A stretch of 64,000 nt of DNA, from assembly GCF_001224225.1 (NCBI RefSeq), contig NZ_CUEE01000004.1:215044-279043 (forward strand), in the 5' to 3' direction. This stretch comes from Staphylococcus borealis (GTDB lineage Bacteria; Bacillota; Bacilli; Staphylococcales; Staphylococcaceae). The notes under the pieces were generated by a model, which was not told the DNA's origin, searched no databases, and saw only the letters and a program-made list of their open reading frames with translations. How positions within the stretch are numbered: position 1 is the stretch's first letter; each line of letters starts with the position of its first letter. This document shows positions 1 to 9,206 of this stretch, in pieces. The translations under genes were made by a program, and so were the position numbers.

Positions 1-344
1 CCAACCGCAAATAATAATTTAATTAATATATGACCTTTTGGGAAAAAAATAAGCGAAATTAAAATACCTAACTTAGCCCATTCCATTGTTCCTGCCGTCG
101 TCGGACTTACAAATTTATTTTGCATCATCTGCTGCATAATTAATCCTGCTAATGCGAGTGAACTACCAGAAAGAAGAATACTAACTGTTCTAGGTATACG
201 ACTTGAAAACAAAATATTTTGCTGTTCTTCGTTTAAGTGGAAAATATCTGAAAGAGAGAGCTGACTCACCCCAACAAATAAGGAGACTATAGTTAAACAT
301 ACTAATACGATAAGTAAAACATAACCCTTAAATAAAAACTTCAC
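1..344 (-). CDS. sstA: Iron-siderophore ABC transporter permease SstA (partial, 5' part only)
   Basis: Translating the minus strand from a GTG at 342-344 gives a hydrophobic protein beginning VKFLFKGYVLLIV and continuing open to the window edge, about 114 residues. It contains the segment SRIPRTVSILLSGSSLALAG, typical of FecCD/BtuC-type permeases of iron-siderophore importers. A GAGGAG ribosome site lies about 7 bases before the GTG. In S. aureus, sstABCD follows nrdF in this same order and imports catechol siderophores and catecholamine-bound iron. The Fur box just upstream supports iron-regulated expression. The C-terminal two thirds lie outside the window. The family call is strong; the exact symbol rests on synteny. 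Confidence 0.8.
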   Translation of the reverse strand, partial: MKFLFKGYVLLIVLVCLTIVSLFVGVSQLSLSDIFHLNEEQQNILFSSRIPRTVSILLSGSSLALAGLIMQQMMQNKFVSPTTAGTMEWAKLGILISLIFFPKGHILIKLLFAV

Positions 345-380
345 TATTTATTCTCCTCGTCTTGCTATATGTATTGAAAT

Positions 381-415
381 GATAGTCGTTATCAACGATA
401 ATGATTATCATTGTC
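381..415 (-). promoter_or_regulatory. Fur box upstream of sstA
   Basis: Positions 397-415 read GATAATGATTATCATTGTC, 18 of 19 matches to the classical Fur consensus. A second GATA-N5-TATC inverted element sits at 381-393, so two GATA/TATC dyads lie side by side. They are about 40-70 bases before the sstA GTG, where bound Fur would block transcription of the siderophore importer in iron-replete cells. Confidence 0.88.
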
Positions 416-858
416 GCTATAATCAATATTAAAGATTACTGACCTGAATTTCAATAGTAATTTGAAGATATATTCATATTTATACATGAATCGAAAGAAA
501 CAATGTAGATTGTATGGACCGAACACATAATAGATAACACGGTTAAGTTGTTTCATCATGATGGCCAACAATCAGACGTATCACAACCAAAAAGGGGCCG
601 CGGCATAAAGTGCCTGAATAAGTGAAAAAAGACTATTTCTATTGAAATAATATAGAAATGGTTTCAACCATATCATTTACATGGTATGAAATATCATTTT
701 GGAGAATAAACACTGAAGTTTCTATTGGTAGAATAAGCTGAGTCATATTATAATTTTTTAGTATTTCAATATTAAATTACATATAAATACAACGTATTGT
801 GGCGAGACGCTTGCGTTGATTATTAATGAACATAAGTGCACCTGCACTTGCGTAAGTA
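416..858. other. Gene-free spacer, nothing recognised
   Basis: No open frame with a ribosome site is visible on either strand. The stretch is AT-rich with one short GC island near 595-603. It lies upstream of sstA and downstream of nrdF. I see no RNA gene, but a small transcript cannot be excluded by eye. Confidence 0.5.
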
Positions 859-986
859 GTTCTAAGATAGATGACGAAGTGTAGTTGTGTAGACTCCTAG
901 TGTTTCATTTATTGAGCACCAGCGCTACAGCACTGTTGTAAGGCGTTCTAAGATAGATTACGAAACAGAGTTGCGGAGACTCCTAG
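859..986 (+). repeat. Direct repeat, two 42-bp copies 86 bp apart
   Basis: Copy 1 is 859-900 and copy 2 is 945-986. Both begin GTTCTAAGATAGAT, continue ACGAA, and end GAGACTCCTAG or TAGACTCCTAG with a few substitutions between them. The unit lies in the gap between sstA and nrdF, directly beside a STAR module. It is probably a dispersed non-coding repeat; no coding function is apparent. Confidence 0.7.
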
Positions 987-1005
987 GGGAGCAGTATTTT
1001 CAAAG

Positions 1006-1312
1006 AGAGTCTGGGACATAAATAATATAATAATGCTATTTAGCAAATTCTCAGTAGTTGACTGAACTGAGAAGGCGCTTAAATCAAGCTTTTCTCAGTT
1101 CTAGTCATCCTTGCGAAGGTGGGCGGGGCCCCAACAAAGAGAATTTCATCAAGAAATTCTACAAGCTAAGCAAGTTGGGGTTACGACGAATTTAAAAGAA
1201 TTCTGTCCCACTCCCACAAGCAAAGCACGTTGGGCAAGCGAGCCAACAATACGAAGTATTATAAATAAAGAAACCAGTAAATGCGTTTTAACAAACGCAT
1301 TTACTGGCTAAC
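1006..1312. repeat. STAR-type intergenic repeat module
   Basis: The composite includes GAGTCTGGGACATAA at 1007-1021, an inverted repeat around CTCAGTTC near 1050-1104, the STAR core GGGGCCCCAAC at 1125-1135, and a terminal hairpin formed by CCAGTAAATGCG and CGCATTTACTGG at about 1274-1308. The same blocks recur near 21380-21660, 33530-33660, 35515-35745 and 63815-64000. A 66-codon frame across it has no ribosome site and is not a gene. The final hairpin may act as a terminator. Confidence 0.85.
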
Positions 1313-1365
1313 GTTCTGAGAACTAGGTCTCAGATATTATCTCATTTATATCATGTTGTTACTGA

Positions 1366-2334
1366 TTAATCTTCAAAAATAAAATCTTCATCTTGTAATG
1401 CTTCTACATTTAACGCCAATGTGTAACCATCACCTTTTACTGAGAAGAAGTCATGGTTTTTAGTTGAAGTATCTAAAGCATTCTCAATGATAGGATTAAA
1501 TTCTTTTTCCTCAAAATAGGGTTCGAAACCTAAATTTGATAAAGCTTTATTTCCGTTATATTGAACATAATTCAATACATCTTCACTTAAGCCGATATCA
1601 TCATATAGCAAGTGTGTATAAGAGACTTCATTTGCATATAAATCCTCTAATAATTTATACATTTCTTTGTCTGCTTTTTGTTTTTCATTTTCAGAAAGTT
1701 CATTACGCAAACTTTGTGCATCTAGTCCTGTAAATACACCATGGATTGATTCGTCTAATAAAATCTTTCTAATGATCTCACCAGAAGTTGTCATTCTACC
1801 TTGCCCAGCTAGGTATAGAGGATAATAGAAACCAGAATAGAACAAGAATGTCTCTAAAAATACACTTGAAACTCTCGCAATATATTGATCATATATAGAG
1901 GCTTCTTTTCCCCACAATTTATGATAATTTTCGATAATTTTATCAGATTTATATTTTAAATGAGGCTCTTCAATAACCCAAGTATCTAGCAAATAGTTCG
2001 TTTCACTAGAAGGAAGTAAAGTTGTAAAAATATGTGAATAACTTTTCGCATGAATTTGTTCCATCATTGCCATAAATGAATACACTGCTTTTTTACGTAA
2101 GTCTGTTGTGTGTAACATAATCAATGGCATACCATCATCTGCTTGATGTGTATCCAATCCTGTTAATCCTGCTAATGCACGTTTAAATGTATTTTTCTCG
2201 TCTTCAGTTAGTGTCTTCCAACTTGCAATATCTTTTGATACTTTAAATTCTGTTTCTACCCACATTTGAGAGATATTCTGACGCCAAAACATATTCGTCA
2301 TATCTTCTTGGGTATTCCAATTGACGGCCTTCAT
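1366..2334 (-). CDS. nrdF: Class Ib ribonucleoside-diphosphate reductase small (beta) subunit NrdF
   Basis: This 322-residue protein carries the metal cofactor and radical that drive conversion of ribonucleotides to deoxyribonucleotides with NrdE. By alignment with family motifs, likely metal ligands are Asp61, Glu92, His95, Glu161, Glu195 and His198 (motifs MEQIHAKSYS, FLETF, DESIHG), and Tyr99 is the likely radical tyrosine. Length is normal for NrdF. It starts at ATG 2334 after AAGGAGG. It is the last gene of nrdI-nrdE-nrdF, separated from nrdE by 127 bp that can fold so as to hide its ribosome site. Confidence 0.97.
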   Translation of the reverse strand: MKAVNWNTQEDMTNMFWRQNISQMWVETEFKVSKDIASWKTLTEDEKNTFKRALAGLTGLDTHQADDGMPLIMLHTTDLRKKAVYSFMAMMEQIHAKSYSHIFTTLLPSSETNYLLDTWVIEEPHLKYKSDKIIENYHKLWGKEASIYDQYIARVSSVFLETFLFYSGFYYPLYLAGQGRMTTSGEIIRKILLDESIHGVFTGLDAQSLRNELSENEKQKADKEMYKLLEDLYANEVSYTHLLYDDIGLSEDVLNYVQYNGNKALSNLGFEPYFEEKEFNPIIENALDTSTKNHDFFSVKGDGYTLALNVEALQDEDFIFED

Positions 2335-2342
2335 TTAAAAAT

Positions 2343-2429
2343 CCTCCTTAATTACTAAAAAGCAAATCTCATTCGTTAAAGGGAAAGGAGGTGAATCAAT
2401 TTGTCGTGTTGACCCTACAACCTTCCCCT
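2343..2429 (-). promoter_or_regulatory. Possible bistable RNA switch over the nrdF ribosome site
   Basis: In the minus-strand transcript the nrdF ribosome site AAGGAGG (2343-2349) is perfectly complementary over 7 bases to CCUCCUU (2385-2391). That segment overlaps CCUUUCCCU (2380-2388), which can instead pair over 9 bases, one of them G-U, with AGGGGAAGG (2421-2429). The pairings are mutually exclusive: one hides the ribosome site, the other frees it. The complementarity is seen directly; any regulatory role is inference. Confidence 0.4.
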
Positions 2430-2461
2430 ATTTTATACTTTATTCTGTTAACTTCTAAAAA

Positions 2462-4567
2462 TTAAATTGCACAACTTGTACATTCTTCAACGCTTAATAA
2501 TTTATTACGCGTATAATATAGTGATTTAAGCCCTTTGTGATGCGCATAAACATACAATCTTGATAATTCACGTGTTGAAATTTCAGAATTCACATATAAG
2601 ATTGTTGAAATACCTTGGTCCACGTGTGTTTGAATCGTAGCAATCAAATCGATGAGTTTCATTTGATCAGTATTGAAAGCTGATTTATAGTACCACATTG
2701 TCTCTGGAGACAAGAATGGCATTGGGTAAAATGTTTCAGCGTTTCCATACGTACGACGCTCAATTTGATCAACAATTGGCATAACTGAACTTGTTGCATT
2801 TTGTACATATGAAATACTTTGTGTAGGTGCAATCGCTAATCTATATGCATGATATAAACCATGTTGTTGCACTTGTTCTTGTAATGCTTTCCAATCATTA
2901 GCCGTTGGAATATCAATATGATCAAATAAACGTTTTACCTTTTCAAATTTAGGTTCAAAGTCTTGAGATGTATAGAAATCAAAATATTTGCCACTAGCAT
3001 AATCAGACTTATCAAAATCTTGATATACTTTACCACGTTCTTTAGCAATTTCCATTGAACGCTCAATTGAGTAGTAGTTCATCATCATGAAGAATATATT
3101 CGCAAAATCTTTAGCTTCTTCTGATTCATACCCTATTTTATTTTTAGCTAAATAACCATGTAAGTTCATAACACCGAGTCCAACTGAGTGTAACTCACTA
3201 TTCGCTTTTCTAACGCCTGGTGCATTTTGGATATTAGCTTCATCACTAACTACAGTTAATGCATCCATTCCAGTATGAACAGAGTCTTTAATTTTACCTG
3301 TTTCCATGACGTTAACGATATTTAATGAACCTAAGTTACAAGATATATCACGTTTGATTTCATCTTCAATACCATAATCGTTAATTACTGATGTTTCTTG
3401 TAACTGGAAGATTTCTGTACATAAATTACTCATTTTAATTTGACCAATATTTGAATTGGCATGCACTTTATTCGCATTATCTTTAAACATTAAATATGGA
3501 TAGCCCGATTGTAATTGTGTTTGTGCAATCATATTCAACATTTCTCTTGCATCTTTTTTCTTCTTAACGATATTAGGGTTTGCTACCATATCGTCATAAT
3601 ATTTTTCTAAATCAATATCATCTAGTGTTACACCATATTCTTGTTTAACCGTATGTGGTGCAAACATATAGAAATCTTTGCCTTCTTTTGCTAAATCAAA
3701 GAACTTAGAAGGTACAATTAAACCAGTAGAAATTGTTGATAAACGCAAGTCTTCATCAGCGTTTACTTTTTTAGTGTCTAAGAATTCTTCAACATCATAA
3801 TGGAAGATATTTAAATAGACAGCACCAGCACCTGGACGTTGACCGAGTTGATCCGCGTAGCTAAATCCACCCTCTAACGCTTTCGCTACAGGTAGCACAC
3901 CTTTCGCTACACCTTTAATACCTTTAATAGCTTCACCACGGGCACGTAATTTAGATAGGTTGATTGCTACACCACCACCAATTTTACTTAGCTGTTTGGC
4001 AGTAGAATCAATGAAGTTGATAGAATTTAAGCTATCATCCACTTCTAACAAGAAACATGATACTAATTCACCACGACGTGCGCGTCCTGCATTTAAGAAC
4101 GTTGGTGTCGCAGGTTGGTATCGTTGTTCAATCATTGCTAGAATAAATTGCTTTGCTTGTTGTTTATTGCCGTCTGCTAAATAAAGTGCAACGATTGCGA
4201 CGTGTTGATTATAATCTTCTAGATATTGTGATTTATCGTTAGTTTTTAACGCATAATCTTTATAGAACTTACTAGCAGACATGTAGCTTGTAAATTCAAA
4301 GTTGATTGATTTAGCAAATTCAGTGATTTCAACTAAGTCTGATTCGCTATATTTCTCGAAGACATTAAAATAAAAATTGTTATCTACGAGATAGTGTAAT
4401 CGTTCAATCTCACTGTCAAAATAAATTGTTTTATCATGGATTTCTTCAAGATAAACCGCTAATGCTTCCTGATCCTTCTCTAAGTTAAAGAAACCATTAC
4501 CTTTACGTTTCGTAACTTCATTATTTAGTTCAATATGATTGTACTTTTTCTCGTTCATCATTTTCAT
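2462..4567 (-). CDS. nrdE: Class Ib ribonucleoside-diphosphate reductase large (alpha) subunit NrdE
   Basis: The 701-residue catalytic subunit binds nucleotide diphosphates and reduces them by a thiyl-radical mechanism. Visible marks are [23 protein letters not shown] with an active-site cysteine, PTQSISYV, the paired tyrosines of LYYTRN near the end, and the redox tail ECTSCAI. The frame is open 20 codons further upstream, but ATG 4567 matches the family start (MKMMNEKKY) and follows AAGGTGGGG. It overlaps the end of nrdI by 38 bases, so translation is probably coupled. No nrdH is present nearby. Confidence 0.96.
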   Translation of the reverse strand: MKMMNEKKYNHIELNNEVTKRKGNGFFNLEKDQEALAVYLEEIHDKTIYFDSEIERLHYLVDNNFYFNVFEKYSESDLVEITEFAKSINFEFTSYMSASKFYKDYALKTNDKSQYLEDYNQHVAIVALYLADGNKQQAKQFILAMIEQRYQPATPTFLNAGRARRGELVSCFLLEVDDSLNSINFIDSTAKQLSKIGGGVAINLSKLRARGEAIKGIKGVAKGVLPVAKALEGGFSYADQLGQRPGAGAVYLNIFHYDVEEFLDTKKVNADEDLRLSTISTGLIVPSKFFDLAKEGKDFYMFAPHTVKQEYGVTLDDIDLEKYYDDMVANPNIVKKKKDAREMLNMIAQTQLQSGYPYLMFKDNANKVHANSNIGQIKMSNLCTEIFQLQETSVINDYGIEDEIKRDISCNLGSLNIVNVMETGKIKDSVHTGMDALTVVSDEANIQNAPGVRKANSELHSVGLGVMNLHGYLAKNKIGYESEEAKDFANIFFMMMNYYSIERSMEIAKERGKVYQDFDKSDYASGKYFDFYTSQDFEPKFEKVKRLFDHIDIPTANDWKALQEQVQQHGLYHAYRLAIAPTQSISYVQNATSSVMPIVDQIERRTYGNAETFYPMPFLSPETMWYYKSAFNTDQMKLIDLIATIQTHVDQGISTILYVNSEISTRELSRLYVYAHHKGLKSLYYTRNKLLSVEECTSCAI

Positions 4568-4928
4568 TGAAATGCCCCACCTTATTTTTAAATTCAATAA
4601 CATCTTTATTAGAACCTTGTACTTCAAATTTCATTAATAGAGGTACATGATATGATTCGGAAATTGTTTTACCCGCTTTAGCAAAGTTTTGTCCCCAGTT
4701 TCGGTTACCACTTGCTGCAACTGCGCGTAAATTTTGATGATTAACATCTAAAAACGATTGTACTTCTTTAGGCACTTCACCAAATCCAATTGTTCCCGTA
4801 ACTAAAATATAAGGTTCATCAAATGGATCTGTACAATTATCTTTAGTTATCTCCATTACATCTGAAATTTCACTTCGCTTGATAAATCTTCTTACATTAC
4901 CAGAAAAAGAGAAATAAACTACTTTCAT
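4530..4928 (-). CDS. nrdI: NrdI flavodoxin-like activator of class Ib ribonucleotide reductase
   Basis: At 132 residues this is a small flavodoxin-like protein that supplies superoxide to assemble the dimanganese-tyrosyl cofactor in NrdF. The N-terminal [13 protein letters not shown] fits the FMN phosphate loop, and [10 protein letters not shown] and SGNRNWG match NrdI family segments around the flavin. It is the first gene of nrdIEF. ATG 4928 follows AGAAGG. NrdR-like boxes lie 170-370 bp upstream. Confidence 0.95.
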   Translation of the reverse strand: MKVVYFSFSGNVRRFIKRSEISDVMEITKDNCTDPFDEPYILVTGTIGFGEVPKEVQSFLDVNHQNLRAVAASGNRNWGQNFAKAGKTISESYHVPLLMKFEVQGSNKDVIEFKNKVGHFNENDEREKVQSY

Positions 4929-5092
4929 TGGAACGCCTTCTTTCGTCAGTCCATATTATTAACTAAAAAGAAGTTCTCTTAATTAAATAAGAAAACTTGC
5001 TAGACATTAAATACGACATATTTTAGACATTTATTTTGGATGTCAACTAGCTGATGATCGTTATACTTAAAAGAAGTGACTTTCGTTTCCAG

Positions 5093-5108
5093 CCACTACA
5101 TGTAGTGT
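5093..5108 (-). promoter_or_regulatory. NrdR-like box in the nrdI leader
   Basis: Bases CCACTACATGTAGTGT match the NrdR consensus ACACTATATATAGTGT at 13 of 16 positions and contain a perfect 14-bp palindrome (5094-5107). It lies about 165 bp before nrdI. A weak half-like site (9 of 16) lies 32 bp away at 5125-5140. Palindrome and match are seen in the sequence; binding is inferred. Confidence 0.45.
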
Positions 5109-5243
5109 TTAGACTAAAATTTCGAGACTATTTCATCTATTAGCTCGTTCGTATAAATAGCATTGAATTAGGGATTTATACTTAAAATCCAGTGTGAAAT
5201 TTCTATTAAAATGAATAATTTTTATAACACAAACTTTTTATAC

Positions 5244-5293
5244 AACCACAACATGTTGTGGTTCATTTACAAATTCAATACTATATTCTGTGT
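5244..5293 (-). promoter_or_regulatory. Tandem NrdR-like boxes upstream of nrdIEF
   Basis: A perfect 20-bp palindrome AACCACAACATGTTGTGGTT spans 5244-5263 (10 of 16 matches to the NrdR consensus). A second site, ATACTATATTCTGTGT at 5278-5293, matches 12 of 16. Their centres are 32 bp apart, about three helical turns, the spacing known for paired NrdR boxes. They lie some 320-365 bp before nrdI. NrdR represses ribonucleotide reductase genes in response to dATP/ATP. Confidence 0.5.
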
Positions 5294-5719
5294 TTCATTA
5301 TACAGAATTGCTCTCTTAATTGAAAGTAACTATTTCGTGACAAAAGTTCGGAAAAACGTCTGAATGTGCATCACATCAAACTTAAATTGATACAAATATT
5401 TATTTTTGAATATTTAATGTGTTTTAGTTGCATTTTCACCAGCAATATAAATGATTGAATTGTCAGCGTTCTTGAAGACCAATTATTTAAACAATCAATG
5501 TATTTTGTACAATTATTCAAGTATATATTATATTTCACTCTAAAAACACGAATATAACATTTATAAAAAAATGGCATCTAACGTGTTTTTACCAGAATAG
5601 AACGTTTGTTCGTATTTAAATCATATTACATCCCTATATTATTTTCAAGTATTTATGCATTACTAATTGAATTATGCTACTATATATACGGTAATTTTTT
5701 ACAAATGAGGCGATTAACC

Positions 5720-6604
5720 TTGAATCCAAAAGTTAAGGGCATCATTGCAATTCTAATTTCAGCGATTGGTTTTAGTTTTATGTCTGTATTTTTCAGGCTT
5801 GCAGGAGACTTACCTGTATTTCAAAAATCATTAGCAAGAAATTTTGTCGCAATGTTTATCCCATTATTTTTCATATTTAAATATAAACAGCCTATGTTCG
5901 GGAAATTAAGTAGTCAACCTTTGTTAATTTCTCGCTCTACATTAGGACTTATAGGTGTTTTATTAAATATATATGCCATTGATCATATGGTATTAAGCGA
6001 TGCAGATACGCTAATGAAACTTAATCCTTTTTGGACTATTTTACTTAGTTTAATTTTTCTAAATGAGAAAGTTCGTAAATATCAAATCGTTGCTATGATT
6101 GTAGCAATCTTTGGTATGTTATTTATCGTTAAACCTGAGTTTTCTTCAACAATGATTACGTCATTAGCCGGATTATTCTCAGGTATTTTCGCAGCCTCTG
6201 CATACACATGTGTTCGTGCACTTAGTACTAGAGAAGCACCTTATACTATCGTGTTTTATTTTTCATTATTTTCAGTTGTCGTTTTAATTCCGTTTTCAAT
6301 TGCGACATATGAACCAATGACAACGATACAAATGGTTTACCTTTTAGGAGCGGGTCTTTCAGCAGCAGTTGGCCAAATTGGTATTACACTTGCCTATAGC
6401 TTTGCACCTGCGAAGGACATATCTATCTTTACGTATGCTTCAATTATTTTCACGGCAGTCTTCGGATTTATTCTATTCGGAGAAACACCAGATTTCTATG
6501 CACTCATTGGTTATGTCATTATCATCGGCGCAAGCTATTATATGTTTGAAAAAGCGCGACGACAAACTGTACCAACGCAACACCAAACTAACACTAAGGA
6601 GTGA
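5720..6604 (+). CDS. EamA/DMT-family transporter, substrate unknown
   Basis: A 294-residue integral membrane protein with about ten hydrophobic segments in two EamA repeats. The first repeat starts at [20 protein letters not shown] and the second at [20 protein letters not shown]. Family members export metabolites or drugs, but nothing here identifies a substrate. The TTG at 5720 is preferred because GAGGCG lies about 8 bases upstream; an in-frame ATG at 5705 has no ribosome site. The gene runs into queF with only 5 bases between, so the two are likely co-transcribed. Confidence 0.85.
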   Translation: MNPKVKGIIAILISAIGFSFMSVFFRLAGDLPVFQKSLARNFVAMFIPLFFIFKYKQPMFGKLSSQPLLISRSTLGLIGVLLNIYAIDHMVLSDADTLMKLNPFWTILLSLIFLNEKVRKYQIVAMIVAIFGMLFIVKPEFSSTMITSLAGLFSGIFAASAYTCVRALSTREAPYTIVFYFSLFSVVVLIPFSIATYEPMTTIQMVYLLGAGLSAAVGQIGITLAYSFAPAKDISIFTYASIIFTAVFGFILFGETPDFYALIGYVIIIGASYYMFEKARRQTVPTQHQTNTKE

Positions 6605-6609
6605 TTCAT

Positions 6610-7110
6610 ATGACGCAAGGACGTCAGAAAGAAGAACTACAAGATATTACTTTATTAGGTAATCAAAACAATAAATATGAATTTGACTATACGCCAGAAG
6701 TTTTAGAAACATTTGACAATAAACATCAAGGGCGCGATTACTTTGTAAAATTTAATTGTCCTGAATTTACATCTCTCTGTCCTATTACAGGTCAACCGGA
6801 TTTCGCTACCATTTATATTTCATATATTCCAAATGTTAAAATGGTAGAATCTAAATCATTAAAATTATACTTATTTAGTTTTAGAAATCATGGCGACTTC
6901 CACGAGGATTGCATGAATATTATTATGAACGATTTAATAGAGTTAATGGATCCACATTATATCGAAGTTTGGGGTAAATTCACGCCACGTGGTGGTATTT
7001 CTATCGATCCTTATACAAATTATGGCCGCCCTAATTCTAAATATGAAAAAATGGCTGAGCATCGATTAATGAACCACGATTTATATCCAGAAAAAATAGA
7101 TAATAGATAA
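6610..7110 (+). CDS. queF: NADPH-dependent 7-cyano-7-deazaguanine (preQ0) reductase QueF
   Basis: This 166-residue cytosolic enzyme reduces preQ0 to preQ1, the last free-base step before queuosine insertion into tRNA. It is the short, unimodular form. Cys57 in TSLCPIT is the thioimide nucleophile, Asp64 the proton donor, and His98-Glu99 in FHED bind substrate. The QueF signature ESKSLKLY is at 80-87. ATG 6610 is 8 bases after AGGAG. Its partners queCDE are 22 kb away on the same strand behind a preQ1 riboswitch; no such aptamer is visible before queF. Confidence 0.96.
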   Translation: MTQGRQKEELQDITLLGNQNNKYEFDYTPEVLETFDNKHQGRDYFVKFNCPEFTSLCPITGQPDFATIYISYIPNVKMVESKSLKLYLFSFRNHGDFHEDCMNIIMNDLIELMDPHYIEVWGKFTPRGGISIDPYTNYGRPNSKYEKMAEHRLMNHDLYPEKIDNR

Positions 7111-7120
7111 TAGATTAATA

Positions 7121-7158
7121 AAATCCACTAAATTGTTTGACAATTTAGTGGATTTTTT
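7121..7158 (+). terminator. Intrinsic terminator after queF
   Basis: AAATCCACTAAATTG pairs with CAATTTAGTGGATTT around a short loop and is followed by a T run. It closes the transporter-queF unit. Confidence 0.9.
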
Positions 7159-7304
7159 CATTATTTGTGATATTTTATTTAAATTTACTATTGCCTATTA
7201 GTGAATTAAAGCGTATTTTATTATTATCATTTAAAATTACAAAAGAGTAAGATGATCTAAATAAAGCAACTTATTCTCATTCGATTTTAAATCATCAACT
7301 CATT

Positions 7305-7384
7305 GACTGAAATTTCTAAAAATTTCTATTTTTAAGAAATTACATTATTTTACATATCATCATCTTGATTATTAAATTTCAGTC
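7305..7384 (+). promoter_or_regulatory. Inverted-repeat leader before the dtpT-like gene
   Basis: GACTGAAATTT at 7305-7315 is a perfect 11-bp inverted partner of AAATTTCAGTC at 7374-7384. Inside lies a second hairpin, AATTTCT (7321-7327) with AGAAATT (7335-7341). The structure ends 29 bases before the ATG at 7414. It could be a folded 5' leader or paired operator half-sites; no known riboswitch was recognised. Confidence 0.4.
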
Positions 7385-7413
7385 TTTAAAGGGAAGAAAG
7401 GATTGGGATACAT

Positions 7414-8919
7414 ATGGCAACAAACAATTCCCATGAACAAGCAGTTCAAACAATACCTCAGCGTGGATTCTTCGGACATCCTAACGGCTTAGGTGTACTA
7501 TTCTTTGTAGAATTTTGGGAGCGATTTAGTTATTACGGTATGCGCGCCATGCTCATTTTCTACATGTATGACCAAATTAAAAATGGCGGTCTAGGCATTG
7601 ACCAAACGACTGCAATGTCTATTATGTCAGTTTACGGGGCATTAATTTACATGTCTTCAATTCCAGGTGCATGGGTCGCAGATAGACTCTTCGGTACTAG
7701 AGGCGCGACCTTGATCGGTGCAGTACTGATTATTATTGGACATATTTGTTTAAGTTTACCATTCGCAATGTTTGGGTTATTTGCATCAATGTTCTTTATC
7801 ATTATCGGTTCTGGTTTAATGAAACCAAATATTTCAAACATTGTTGGACGATTATATCCTGAGAATGATACGCGTATGGATGCTGGGTTCGTTATATTCT
7901 ATATGTCAGTTAACTTAGGCGCATTAATCTCACCAATTATCTTGCAACATTTCCTTGATGTGAAAAATTATCATGGCGGTTTCTTAATCGCAGCAATTGG
8001 TATGGCATTAGGTTTAGTATGGTATATGATTTTCAACAAGAAAAATTTAGGCTCTGTTGGTATGAATCCAACAAATCCACTTTCTCCTGAAGAAAAAAGA
8101 AAATATGGATTAATTGTTAGCTTAGTTGTAATCGTAATTGCTATTGTATTATTAGTTACATACTTTACTAATACTTTATCATTTAACCTGATTAGTAATA
8201 CTGTTTTAGTTCTAGGTATTGCATTACCAATTATTTACTTTACAACGATGATTCGAAGTAAAGAAGTTACAGATGTAGAACGTTCTCGCGTTAAAGCATT
8301 TATTCCATTATTTATTCTAGGAATGTTATTCTGGGGAATTCAAGAACAAGGTTCAAACGTTTTAAATATTTATGGATTAGAGCGTTCTGATATGCAACTG
8401 AATTTATTTGGTTGGCAGACACAATTTGGTGAAGCATGGTTCCAATCAATTAACCCATTATTTATCCTACTCTTCGCACCAGTCGTTTCAACAATCTGGT
8501 TAAAAATGGGTAAAAGACAACCAAGCTTACCAGTCAAGTTTGGTATTGGTACCTTATTAGCAGGTGCTTCATATATTCTAATGGGACTTATCGGTATGAG
8601 TTATGGTGATTCACACTTCTCAGTAAACTGGGTTATCCTATCTTATGTAATCTGTGTGGTTGGTGAATTATGTTTATCACCTACAGGTAATAGTGCAGCA
8701 GTTAAATTAGCACCGAAAGCATTTAATGCGCAAATGATGAGTGTTTGGTTATTAACAAACGCATCTGCACAAGCACTTAATGGTACGTTAGTTAAATTAA
8801 TTGAACCTTTAGGTCAAACGAATTACTTTATCTTCTTAGGTAGTGTAGCAATTGTCATTACTGTGATTATCTTAGCTTTCACACCGAAGATTTCTAAAGC
8901 AATGAAAGGTATTCATTAA
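7414..8919 (+). CDS. dtpT: Proton-coupled di/tripeptide symporter (POT family), DtpT-like
   Basis: A 501-residue POT/PTR-family membrane protein with about 14 transmembrane segments. The family motif ExxERFxYY is intact (Glu33, Glu36, Arg37, Phe38, Tyr40, Tyr41) and couples proton binding to peptide uptake. Other POT blocks include GLMKPNISNIVGRLY and GELCLSPTGNSA. Position beside queF matches DtpT of S. aureus, as remembered, which imports short peptides as nitrogen source. ATG 7414 follows AAAGG at a rather long distance. A paralogue lies at 12069-13583. Family is certain; the symbol is by synteny. Confidence 0.9.
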   Translation: MATNNSHEQAVQTIPQRGFFGHPNGLGVLFFVEFWERFSYYGMRAMLIFYMYDQIKNGGLGIDQTTAMSIMSVYGALIYMSSIPGAWVADRLFGTRGATLIGAVLIIIGHICLSLPFAMFGLFASMFFIIIGSGLMKPNISNIVGRLYPENDTRMDAGFVIFYMSVNLGALISPIILQHFLDVKNYHGGFLIAAIGMALGLVWYMIFNKKNLGSVGMNPTNPLSPEEKRKYGLIVSLVVIVIAIVLLVTYFTNTLSFNLISNTVLVLGIALPIIYFTTMIRSKEVTDVERSRVKAFIPLFILGMLFWGIQEQGSNVLNIYGLERSDMQLNLFGWQTQFGEAWFQSINPLFILLFAPVVSTIWLKMGKRQPSLPVKFGIGTLLAGASYILMGLIGMSYGDSHFSVNWVILSYVICVVGELCLSPTGNSAAVKLAPKAFNAQMMSVWLLTNASAQALNGTLVKLIEPLGQTNYFIFLGSVAIVITVIILAFTPKISKAMKGIH

Positions 8920-9030
8920 CCTTTTAGGCTATTTAAAAAGCGTCCTAATGTTTAGGGATGCTCAATCTTATTCACAGTAACTGAGTGTACTAAGAAGTCA
9001 TTTATATTCAGCTTTGCGAGTCATGCTTTT

Positions 9031-9077
9031 AGGGATGGAACAATGAATTCAAATTGAATTCTGTTCCATCCTTTTTC
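9031..9077 (+). terminator. Intrinsic terminator after the dtpT-like gene
   Basis: GGATGGAACA (9033-9042) pairs with TGTTCCATCC (9062-9071), with GAATTC halves inside, then CTTTTTC. It belongs to the dispersed GGGACAGAATT terminator family seen at several other sites in this window. Confidence 0.88.
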
Positions 9078-9206
9078 TTTGTGTATCAACGTAAAAAGTG
9101 TAATGATAAAGACTTGAGCACTTGAAATACGCAAATCATAATTAAGCAAACCTGATTTTGGGTAAATATAAGATAATTAAAGTAAATTACGAAAGTAGGC
9201 ATTATT

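Noticed and set aside
1111..1311. 66-codon open frame on the plus strand
   Set aside because: It lies entirely in the STAR module, has no ribosome site and reads through palindromes; repeats of the same blocks elsewhere do not keep the frame.
2381..2395. Strong plus-strand ribosome-site-like sequence AAAGGAGGTG
   Set aside because: It leads only to a three-codon frame. The genes are on the minus strand, where the complement is better read as an anti-ribosome-site segment.
5371..5577. 68-codon minus-strand open frame upstream of nrdI
   Set aside because: No ribosome site, AT-driven composition and no recognisable domain; the region is better explained as the nrdIEF upstream control region.
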